A DNA stretch of 64,000 nucleotides from Chitinophaga pinensis DSM 2588 (GTDB lineage Bacteria > Bacteroidota > Bacteroidia > Chitinophagales > Chitinophagaceae), in assembly GCF_000024005.1 (NCBI RefSeq), contig NC_013132.1:8240001-8304000 (forward strand). Direction: 5' to 3'. This document shows, piece after piece, positions 1 to 7,238 of this stretch (position 1 is the stretch's first letter; every line of letters begins with the position of its first letter). The notes beneath the pieces were generated by a model. It made no database searches and was not told the DNA's origin. It saw only the letters and a program-made list of their open reading frames with translations. The position numbers and the translations under genes were made by a program.

Positions 1-244
1 GTGCTGCCACATACAAATACACCTTCAGGTTGCTGACCTGTAAAAGGCGCTCCCTGTTCTTCCAGATGTTCATAAAAACATCGGAAGCAATTTCCTCGGC
101 CTGTTCGTTAGAACGCACGATAGAAGCAGCAAACTGGCATAAAGGCTTATAAAATTGCCTGAATAGTTGCCTGTAAGCCTGCTCATCTCCGGTGGCTATT
201 CTTCCGGCGAGTATTTGTATGGTGGCATGGTCAGGTGTCTGCAC
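1..244 (-). CDS. ECF-type RNA polymerase sigma-70 factor, N-terminal part (cut by window edge)
   Basis: The minus strand reads without a stop from about 300 to the window edge. The translation contains IATGDEQAYRQLFRQFYKPL, then a stretch with AEEIASDVFMNIWKNR and LKVYLYVAA. This is the region 2 core of an extracytoplasmic-function sigma factor, where the sigma2 helix binds core polymerase and the -10 element. Bacteroidota carry many such factors, often with FecR-type anti-sigma partners, but none is visible here. There is no ATG in frame; the GTG at 242-244 (VQTPDHATIQ...) is the best start I can offer and is uncertain. The C-terminal region 4 lies outside the window. Confidence 0.8.
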   Translation of the reverse strand, partial: MQTPDHATIQILAGRIATGDEQAYRQLFRQFYKPLCQFAASIVRSNEQAEEIASDVFMNIWKNRERLLQVSNLKVYLYVAA

Positions 245-621
245 TACTTTGGTTGATATTTTTTCTCTGCATGTTAAAAGTAGTCGAAAACCCTTCAAAA
301 TCACAACAGTGAATTAAAACCAGGAAACATATAATTTTTATCACAATAAGTTTCACCTGTTCCGGTAAGTGGTTGTCCCGCTGTTGGTGGCAGTATAAAA
401 TGTCGTGTCCCGGTCCTTAAATGTATATCTGCAAGGGAGATATATGAGAACCAAAATATTGAATATTCTACTTATAAAAAAATCCAAAACATTAAATTTT
501 ATGACATTATTAGCCTTAAAACTTATAAGTACCCTTTTTTTGTTGAAACTTAAAATGCCTGGTACTGATCCATAATATCAATACCAGGCATATGAAATAA
601 GTTGAAACGAAATAATTGTAA
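245..621. other. Intergenic region, no gene seen
   Basis: AT-rich stretch between the sigma factor and the Trp-rich protein gene. Apart from the terminator at 550-591 I see no ORF, RNA or repeat that I can support. Confidence 0.5.
550..591 (-). terminator. Terminator of the Trp-rich protein gene
   Basis: ATGCCTGGTA (555-564) pairs perfectly with TACCAGGCAT (582-591). On the minus strand the stem is followed by TTTTAAG. It lies about 30 bases past the stop of the upstream gene. Confidence 0.7.
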
Positions 622-1032
622 TCACGCTTTAGTGACCCACAGTGACCAGTCTTTGTCGAACTTATACCATTGTCCTTTTGGTCCTTCCCATTTCCACTCA
701 GGTACTTCGGCCCAGTTAGCGCCTTTATCTGCACTCCACCACAACTTACCGTCGCCGATCTTCAGCCATTTACCCTCCTTATCAGCCCACATGCCATTTT
801 CCACGGCAGCCCACTTTTTACCATTGGTGCTCCACCATAATTTTGCATTCTTATCTAACTTATACCAGTAAGTTTTGTTATCCATTGTTCCCTCCCAGAT
901 ACCATCTTTCGCTTTTGACCATTCTTCAGCAATATAGTGATGCGCCACTGAAACAGGCGTTACTGTATTAGCTTTAAGGTAAGCGATTGATAGCAAACAG
1001 ATACTGGTCATTAACACTAACGACTTTTTCAT
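622..1032 (-). CDS. Secreted tryptophan-rich repeat protein, function unknown
   Basis: A 136-residue protein with an N-terminal signal peptide (MKKSLVLMTSICLLSIAYLKA) and a mature part that is nearly all Trp, Lys, Gly and Asp. I count 16 Trp. It reads as about three degenerate copies of a unit of 30-37 residues: a W-E/A-G/D turn, a K-W-Y/L-K segment, then K-L-W-W-S or S-L-W-V, then a W-A-x-V/P segment. The pattern suggests short beta hairpins of a repeat-built beta sheet or propeller. I do not recognise the family. An alternative in-frame ATG lies two codons upstream at 1038. The gene stands alone with its own terminator. Confidence 0.75.
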   Translation of the reverse strand: MKKSLVLMTSICLLSIAYLKANTVTPVSVAHHYIAEEWSKAKDGIWEGTMDNKTYWYKLDKNAKLWWSTNGKKWAAVENGMWADKEGKWLKIGDGKLWWSADKGANWAEVPEWKWEGPKGQWYKFDKDWSLWVTKA

Positions 1033-1038
1033 AAACAT

Positions 1039-1367
1039 GACTTTTTTGAAGATAAATACCGGTACGTGACAACAAGGGCTTTTTTGTAGCGCCTCCGGCA
1101 GGATTGATTGAGGTTTTCTGCGGCCATGCCCTCTGTGGCCGTGTTTTTTAACTGCTTGCAGGTTAGATGATCATCTGTTATAATTAACGACATATGAAGA
1201 CTGATGGTTTTCTCACAATTATGAATATTATGTTAAGGGTACTCTGTACATTTATCGAAATTTCACGTTTCCTGCTTAAACAAACCCATAATCTTCTATG
1301 TGAATAGAGAGATTTTTTTTAATTTTCCGTCTCGTTTTTAAACCGCATCTAATCCAAAACATTAATC
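1039..1367. other. Divergent intergenic region, no gene seen
   Basis: Between the Trp-rich protein gene (minus) and nagB (plus). It must hold both promoters, but I find no clear TTTG/TAnnTTTG pair for either gene. No ORF or strong hairpin. Confidence 0.4.
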
Positions 1368-3293
1368 ATGACGCTTAATCATCAGGAAATTGAACTGATC
1401 GACAGTTTCGAACAGATAGCCGTGGATATATATCCTACCGCTAAGGACGGTTCCAGAGCAGTTGCGCAGGAAATAGCAGCACTGATTAAGGAAAGGCAGG
1501 CAGCTAACAAACAGGTTGTGTTAGGCCTCGCCACAGGTTCAACCCCTAAATATCTTTATGCAGAACTGGTAAGATTGCACAAAGAAGAAGGGCTGAGCTT
1601 CAAAAACGTGTTGACTTTCAACCTGGACGAGTACTATCCGATCGAACCAGATGCACTTCAGAGCTATAACAGGTTCATGAAGGAACAACTGTTCAACCAC
1701 ATTGACATTCCTGCAGGCAACTACTTCGTTCCGGATGGCACACTCCCAAAGGAAAAAGTAAAGGAATACACCGCTGAATACGAGCGCCGTATTGAAGCTG
1801 CAGGTGGTATCGATCTGCAGATCCTGGGTATCGGAACAAACGGCCATATCGGTTTCAATGAACCTGGTTCAACCCTGACTTCCCACACCCGCCTTGTAAC
1901 ACTGGATCATAACACCAGACAAGCGAACGCATTCGAGTTTTCCAATATCAGCCAGGTTCCTCGTCTGGCTATCACTATGGGGCTGAGCACCATCTTCAAA
2001 GCTAAACGTATCGTCCTGCTGGCATGGGGTACCCACAAAGCAAAGATCGTACGCAGATCTGTTGAAGGTCATAGCTCCGACCAGGTGCCTGCATCTTTAC
2101 TGCAACAACACCCTGACTGTAAATTCGTGATCGACGAACAGGCCGCTGAAGAGCTGACCCGTTACAAAGAGCCATGGCTGACAGGCGACTGCGAATGGAC
2201 GCCTAAACTGCGCCGCAAAGCAGTAACCAACCTTGCCCTGAAGCTCAACAAGCCGATCCTGATGCTGACAGACAGAGACTATAACGAAAACGGTCTGAAT
2301 GACCTGATCGTACAATATGGTTCTGCTTATGAGCTGAACATCGAAGAGTTCAATGGTATCCGTGACACCATCACCGGATGGCCAGGTGGTAAACCAGGTA
2401 CACAGCTGCCAAGCCACCCTGAACGTTCACAGCCTGAGAAAAAACGCGTACTCCTCTTCTCTCCGCACCCGGATGACGATATCATCTCCATGGGCGGTAC
2501 CTTTATCCGCTTACATGAGCAGGGACATGATGTACACGTGGCTTACCAGACTTCCGGTAACATCGCCGTAACAGACGAATTCTTACTGCGTTACATCGAC
2601 TTCGCAGTAGGTTTCGAAGGTATGTTCGATATCGACCGTAGCAAAAGCTCCCAGATCCTGGAAGATGCAAAAGCATTCCTCCGTGTGAAGAAGCCAAGCC
2701 AGAAAGATACGCCGGAGAACCGCGCTATCAAAGGTCTGATCCGTCGTGGTGAAGCAAAGGCTACCTGCCGCTACGTAGGTATCCCTGAAAGCAACATCCA
2801 CTACCAGAACCTGCCTTTCTATGAAACAGGTACCATTGAGAAAAAACCTATGGGTGAAGAAGATATCCAGATGACCGTTGATCTGATCCGTGAAGTAAAA
2901 CCTCACCAGATCTACTGCGCAGGTGACCTCGCTGACCCACATGGTACGCACAAAGTATGTCTGGAAATCATCTTCGCTGCACTCGACAGACTTAAGCATG
3001 AAGATTTCATGAAAGACTGCTGGGTGTGGATGTATAAAGGTGCATGGCAGGAATGGAACATCCATGAAATCGAAATGGCTGTACCAATGAGCCCTGACCA
3101 GGTATTACAGAAACGTCTCGGTATCTTCATTCACCAGAGCCAGAAAGACGTCGTTCCTTTCCAGGGTAGCGACCTTCGTGAATTCTGGGAAAGAGCGGAA
3201 GACCGTAACGCTAATACCGCTAACCTGTACGACCAGTTAGGTTTACAGAAATACGCTGCCATGGAAGCATTCGCAAGATATCACTTCATGTAA
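1368..3293 (+). CDS. nagB: Glucosamine-6-phosphate deaminase fused to a PIG-L (LmbE-like) deacetylase domain
   Basis: A 641-residue two-domain protein. Residues 1 to about 270 are NagB, which turns glucosamine-6-phosphate into fructose-6-phosphate and ammonia. Visible motifs are the phosphate loop GLATGSTP (53-60), NLDEYY (85-90) and GTNGHIGFNEP (156-166, the Bacillus-type Asn variant). After a linker, residues from about 360 carry the PIG-L zinc motif SPHPDDD (366-372) and a DPHGTH motif near the end, as in N-acetylglucosaminyl deacetylases. Ordinary NagB is about 240-270 residues, so the second half is a real fusion, one known from Bacteroidota. I infer that the fusion couples deacetylation and deamination of amino sugars, for example from chitin or cell wall; the substrate of the second domain is not proven. 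Confidence 0.93.
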   Translation: MTLNHQEIELIDSFEQIAVDIYPTAKDGSRAVAQEIAALIKERQAANKQVVLGLATGSTPKYLYAELVRLHKEEGLSFKNVLTFNLDEYYPIEPDALQSYNRFMKEQLFNHIDIPAGNYFVPDGTLPKEKVKEYTAEYERRIEAAGGIDLQILGIGTNGHIGFNEPGSTLTSHTRLVTLDHNTRQANAFEFSNISQVPRLAITMGLSTIFKAKRIVLLAWGTHKAKIVRRSVEGHSSDQVPASLLQQHPDCKFVIDEQAAEELTRYKEPWLTGDCEWTPKLRRKAVTNLALKLNKPILMLTDRDYNENGLNDLIVQYGSAYELNIEEFNGIRDTITGWPGGKPGTQLPSHPERSQPEKKRVLLFSPHPDDDIISMGGTFIRLHEQGHDVHVAYQTSGNIAVTDEFLLRYIDFAVGFEGMFDIDRSKSSQILEDAKAFLRVKKPSQKDTPENRAIKGLIRRGEAKATCRYVGIPESNIHYQNLPFYETGTIEKKPMGEEDIQMTVDLIREVKPHQIYCAGDLADPHGTHKVCLEIIFAALDRLKHEDFMKDCWVWMYKGAWQEWNIHEIEMAVPMSPDQVLQKRLGIFIHQSQKDVVPFQGSDLREFWERAEDRNANTANLYDQLGLQKYAAMEAFARYHFM

Positions 3294-3315
3294 GCACCAG
3301 CTTTAAATAACATTT

Positions 3316-3352
3316 GCCCCCGTTCTTCAGCTGTAAGAACGGGGGCTTTTTA
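3316..3352 (+). terminator. Rho-independent terminator of nagB
   Basis: GCCCCCGTTCTT (3316-3327) pairs perfectly with AAGAACGGGGGC (3335-3346), followed by five T. Confidence 0.9.
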
Positions 3353-3379
3353 TTGCACATTTTTTGCTAGTTTTAATGT

Positions 3380-3814
3380 ATGACACTTGCTACTGCTATA
3401 TCCATTGCTACCGAAGCCCATGCCGGCCAGCTCGACAAATACGGCGCTCCCTACATCGCACACGTCATGCGTGTAATGCAACTCGGTAAAACAGATGATG
3501 AAAGGATCGTCGGCGTACTGCACGACGTAGTGGAAGATACTTCCTGGACCTTCGGACAACTGATCGAAAAAGGACTCGCCCCACATCTCGTTGAGGCATT
3601 ACGGTGTGTCACCAAACTCTCCGATGATGAAGACTATGATCACTTCATCAACCGCATCATCCCCAATCGCCTGGCCTGCCTGGTCAAGCTCAATGATCTT
3701 ACTGATAACATGGACATCAGAAGAGTAACCGAACTAACTGAAAAAGATGTACCGCGCTTTAATAAGTACCTCAAAGCTTACAATAAAATTGCAGCGGTCA
3801 TTTCCCGTAATTAA
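3380..3814 (+). CDS. SpoT-like HD phosphohydrolase (small alarmone hydrolase type)
   Basis: A 144-residue single-domain HD protein. The order of motifs matches the hydrolase half of RelA/SpoT and the stand-alone MESH1 type: AHAGQLDKYGAPYIAH (residues 13-28) with the first metal His, GVLHDVVEDT (45-54) with the HD pair, and KLNDLTDNMD (103-112), which stands where SpoT has a K-L-A-D-R-x-x-N-M motif. No synthetase, TGS or ACT domain is present. By family it may hydrolyse (p)ppGpp or a related nucleotide with manganese. It sits alone between two plus-strand genes, 87 bases after nagB. Confidence 0.75.
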   Translation: MTLATAISIATEAHAGQLDKYGAPYIAHVMRVMQLGKTDDERIVGVLHDVVEDTSWTFGQLIEKGLAPHLVEALRCVTKLSDDEDYDHFINRIIPNRLACLVKLNDLTDNMDIRRVTELTEKDVPRFNKYLKAYNKIAAVISRN

Positions 3815-3937
3815 ATATTCGCTACATTTAGGAAATCTAAAATTTCGACCAATATCTGTCGCGCTGGTAATGTAATGTTGTTGCTAAACCTGCTACGTTT
3901 GTAATCTGCCACTCTCAAATAAAAAATAATATCCGTT

Positions 3938-4831
3938 ATGAGTCTGGTTCCTGCCAGCAAGGCTGCCACCTACTTAGCCTTATTACGCGCCATTGAATCT
4001 AACCGTCCTGCCAGCAAACGCTTGTTTGACGATCCTTATGCCAGGTTGTTCCTGTCTCCCGCTTTCAGATTGGTTGAAATACTCTCCCGTATCTCATTCC
4101 TCAACAACTTTATTTCCTGGTTTATTGACAGAAACTGGACCGGCGCCCTCACCTGCTGCTCTGCCCGTACCCGCCTCGTCGATGTAATGGCCACCAATAC
4201 CATCCAGGATGAAGGTATCAACCAGGTCATCGTTTTCGGTGCCGGATACGATTGCCGCTCCCTGCGCCTGCGGATGAAAAAAAGGGTACAATTCGTCGAA
4301 ATAGACCACCCCGATTTACAGACACAGAAACGGGACATCCTTTTTGAAACAAAAGCAGGCAGAGAAGCTACCGTCAATTACATCTCCGCCGATCTGCATA
4401 CCCAGGACCTCGACCAGGTTATCCCGCAACTCTTCCAGAAAGGACATTACAAAACCATGTTCATCTGGGAAGGCGTTACCAACAGTCTCACCGCCCCTAT
4501 CGCCCCTAAAGTATTCGACTACTTCAAACGCTTTCGTCCCGGCACCATCATCATTTTCACTTATGTTGACAAGGAAGTGCTGGAACATCCGGAGAAATTT
4601 ACCGGGGCTGCCAGCGTTACCAGACTGCTGCAACGCAATAAGGAGTTCTGGAATTTCGGGATCGATCCTGCCAGTATAAAGACATTCCTGGCCTCCTATA
4701 ACATGGAACTCATGTATAATCTCGACGCCTCCGCCTACCGGAAAATGTATTACGGTGATGATGCAGAAAACATGAAAGGATATGAGTTCTACAGGGTCGC
4801 CATGGCCCGGGTGACCGAACATTCCTGGTAA
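3938..4831 (+). CDS. Class I SAM-dependent methyltransferase, LCM family (PF04072-like)
   Basis: 297 residues. The N-terminus has the family pattern of an A-T-Y-L-A-x-x-R-A-I-E segment followed by RLFDDPYARLFL. The SAM-binding motif I is VIVFGAGYDCRSLRL (near residues 87-101), and FVEIDHPDLQTQKR carries the acidic motif II residue. EGVTNSLT marks the LCM signature. The family comprises bacterial relatives of leucine carboxyl methyltransferase, whose bacterial substrates (often small molecules or polyketides) are mostly unknown. Nothing next to it gives a pathway. Confidence 0.8.
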   Translation: MSLVPASKAATYLALLRAIESNRPASKRLFDDPYARLFLSPAFRLVEILSRISFLNNFISWFIDRNWTGALTCCSARTRLVDVMATNTIQDEGINQVIVFGAGYDCRSLRLRMKKRVQFVEIDHPDLQTQKRDILFETKAGREATVNYISADLHTQDLDQVIPQLFQKGHYKTMFIWEGVTNSLTAPIAPKVFDYFKRFRPGTIIIFTYVDKEVLEHPEKFTGAASVTRLLQRNKEFWNFGIDPASIKTFLASYNMELMYNLDASAYRKMYYGDDAENMKGYEFYRVAMARVTEHSW

Positions 4832-5114
4832 ATATACCTGACGCTTTTCCGGTGTGTATAAATGACTATCGCTCAGACAGAAAGGAGAACTATTGTTTAA
4901 AAAATGATTGCTGCTTCGTATAATACCGTTATTACACCAGCATTATGCCGTTACCGCTTCGTTCCTGAACGGACAGATAACGGCGTAATTACGGCGTAGT
5001 AAGGGTTTAATGGTAGAAATACGTCAAAAATACGAAGAAATGAACCCTTTCCGGCGCACCGGCAGACACCCGGATACTAGTTATTCCGGGCATTCATTCG
5101 TAATTTTAACCATT

Positions 5115-6083
5115 ATGCAGATTTACGATCTATTAATAGTAGGGGCTGGTCCGATTGGCATCGCTTGCGGACTGGCGGCACAAAAGGCAGGATTGAGTTA
5201 TGTTATTGCGGAAAAAGGATGTCTGACCAATTCCCTGTATAATTATCCTCTGTACATGACCTTCTTTTCCACCTCGGAAAAGCTGGAAATCGGCGGTATT
5301 CCCTTCGTCTCCATCAGCGCAAAACCTATCCGTCCGGAAGCATTGGAATACTACAGACGCGTCACCATCTCCAATCAGCTGAATGTGCGTTTATTTGAGC
5401 CTGTAGACGGTATAACACGCGAAGGGGAACTTTATCATATCAACACCGATAAGGCCTCCTATGTGGCTAAAAACGTCATTATAGCCACCGGCTTTTATGA
5501 TATTCCCAATATGCTGCACGTACCGGGTGAACACCTCGCAAAAGTGAATCACTATTACAAAGACCCACACTTCTACGCCGCCCAGAAAGTAGTGGTGATC
5601 GGTGCAAATAATTCCTCTGTGGACGCCGCCCTGGAAACCTGGCGGAAGGGTGCAGACGTAACAATGGTGATAAGAGAAGACGGAATCGGCAAACGCGTGA
5701 AATACTGGGTAAAACCGGATATTGAAAACCGTATCACAGAAGGTAGTATCAAAGCATATTATCACTCCAATATCAAAGCGATCAGGGAAAATGAAGTAGA
5801 TATCCAGACGCCGGATGGTCTGATCACAATAGAAAATGATTTCGTGCTGGCCCTGACCGGGTACCAGCCTAACTTTAATTTCCTGGAGAAAGTAGGGATC
5901 ACCTTATCCCGCGATGCAAAAAAGCATCCTACTTATAACCCCGATACCATGGAAACGAATCTGCCCGGTGTTTATCTGGCAGGCGTGGTATGCGGCGGTA
6001 TGGATACGCATGTCTGGTTCATCGAAAACTCCAGGGACCATGCAGATAAGATTATTGGACATATAACGGGTAAGCTCCCTTAG
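5115..6083 (+). CDS. ypdA: YpdA-family FAD-dependent disulfide reductase (putative bacillithiol disulfide reductase)
   Basis: 322 residues from the ATG at 5115. An in-frame start exists at 5010, but the FAD fold begins directly at MQIYDLLIVGAGPIGIACG, and the extra 35 residues look non-coding. The FAD dinucleotide motif is GAGPIG; the second, NAD(P)-binding motif is VVVIGANNSSVDAALE. The segment TNSLYNYPLYMTFFSTSEKL and the C-terminal YLAGVVCGG are typical of YpdA. There is no CxxC redox pair, which separates it from thioredoxin reductase. By family it keeps the bacillithiol pool reduced with NADPH. No bacillithiol synthesis gene is in the window. Confidence 0.85.
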   Translation: MQIYDLLIVGAGPIGIACGLAAQKAGLSYVIAEKGCLTNSLYNYPLYMTFFSTSEKLEIGGIPFVSISAKPIRPEALEYYRRVTISNQLNVRLFEPVDGITREGELYHINTDKASYVAKNVIIATGFYDIPNMLHVPGEHLAKVNHYYKDPHFYAAQKVVVIGANNSSVDAALETWRKGADVTMVIREDGIGKRVKYWVKPDIENRITEGSIKAYYHSNIKAIRENEVDIQTPDGLITIENDFVLALTGYQPNFNFLEKVGITLSRDAKKHPTYNPDTMETNLPGVYLAGVVCGGMDTHVWFIENSRDHADKIIGHITGKLP

Positions 6084-6098
6084 GCGCTTACCTGTTAT

Positions 6099-6148
6099 AA
6101 TTAGGAATTAAGAATTAAGAATTAAGAATTAAATGCAGCGGAGGAGGG
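6099..6148 (+). repeat. AATTAGGAATT array with TGCAGCGGAG block (copy 1)
   Basis: Tandem seven-base units (ATTAGGA, then ATTAAGA several times) at 6099-6132, followed by TGCAGCGGAGGAGGG. It lies between the converging ypdA and murB genes and is the only copy here without an inverted partner. Confidence 0.75.
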
Positions 6149-6150
6149 TG

Positions 6151-7179
6151 TTAAATGATATTCACCTCTCTTTCGAGTGCAACGCCAAACTTTTCCTCAA
6201 CACTGTCCAGCACTTGCTGTGACAAATGATAGATCTCATTGCCGGTCGCATCGCCATAGTTTACCAGTACCAATGCCTGACGGGCATGTACGCCTGCATC
6301 TCCCTCTCTGAAGCCCTTCCATCCACACTGCTCTATCAGCCAGCCTGCTGCCAGTTTAAATTCACCGCCTGCTACCGGATACGCTACGATATGCGGGAAT
6401 GCTGCTTTCAAAGCCTCATGCTTTTCAGCAGGTACGGTCGGATTCTTAAAGAAGCTGCCCGCATTACCGATCTTCGCAGGATCTGGTAATTTGGAACTGC
6501 GGATATTGATCACCGCCTGGCTGATTGCCTGTATCGTCAGGTCCTGTACGCCCATATGCTTCAGTTCCTCTTCTATAGCGCCATAGCTGGTATTTAATTT
6601 CGGATGTTTGGATAAACGATAAGTCACAGAAAGGATACCAAACTGCCCTTTATACTGACGCTTGAATACACTCTCCCGATAGCCGAAATGACAATCCTGG
6701 TTGTTGAATTTTACGATGGTATGGTCCTGCAGATGATAGGCTTCCAGTTCATGAAAACAATCTTTTATTTCCACCCCGTAAGCCCCGATATTCTGCATTG
6801 GACTGGCGCCTACATTACCAGGAATCAGTGACAGATTCTCCAGTCCTGCGCGGTTGTTTTTTATACAATCCATCACAAAGCTATGCCAGGTCTCACCGGC
6901 GCCGGCTTTCACATATACATAATCGTCATCTTCCCCTACTACACTAATGCCTTTGATCTCATTTTTCAGGATGATGCCGTCAAAATTCTTTGTGAACAAT
7001 ACATTACTGCCGCCACCCAGTATCATATGCTCCAATCCCTGCTGTGGTGGCGTTTTGAGTAGTTGTTCCAGTTCAGCAGCGTTGGAAAAAGACGCGAAAA
7101 AACGTGCCTGGGCAGCAATGCCAAACGTATTATAAGGCCGGAGCAAAACATTTTCGGATATGCGCATATGATCGTACAA
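6151..7179 (-). CDS. murB: UDP-N-acetylenolpyruvoylglucosamine reductase
   Basis: 342 residues, the type I (E. coli-like) MurB length. It reduces UDP-GlcNAc-enolpyruvate to UDP-MurNAc with NADPH in the cytoplasm, the second committed step of peptidoglycan synthesis. Seen motifs: the FAD-binding NTFGIAAQARFF and ILGGGSNVLFT, GAGAGETW, IPGNVGASPMQNIGAYGVE, FGYRESVFK (substrate Arg), GNAGSFFKNP (catalytic Ser proton donor) and C-terminal GVALEREVNII (catalytic Glu). An alternative in-frame ATG is four codons in. It follows priA on the same strand after about 60 bases and may be the last gene of the plsC-priA-murB run. Confidence 0.95.
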   Translation of the reverse strand: MYDHMRISENVLLRPYNTFGIAAQARFFASFSNAAELEQLLKTPPQQGLEHMILGGGSNVLFTKNFDGIILKNEIKGISVVGEDDDYVYVKAGAGETWHSFVMDCIKNNRAGLENLSLIPGNVGASPMQNIGAYGVEIKDCFHELEAYHLQDHTIVKFNNQDCHFGYRESVFKRQYKGQFGILSVTYRLSKHPKLNTSYGAIEEELKHMGVQDLTIQAISQAVINIRSSKLPDPAKIGNAGSFFKNPTVPAEKHEALKAAFPHIVAYPVAGGEFKLAAGWLIEQCGWKGFREGDAGVHARQALVLVNYGDATGNEIYHLSQQVLDSVEEKFGVALEREVNII

Positions 7180-7238
7180 TTTAGGGTAAGGCTGCTATGC
7201 AGCGTTTATCAGGCGACAAATATAGTAAAACGAGTGTC

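Noticed and set aside
5010..5114. An N-terminal extension of 35 residues on YpdA
   Set aside because: The FAD-binding fold begins at the ATG at 5115, and the extension has no similarity to the family.
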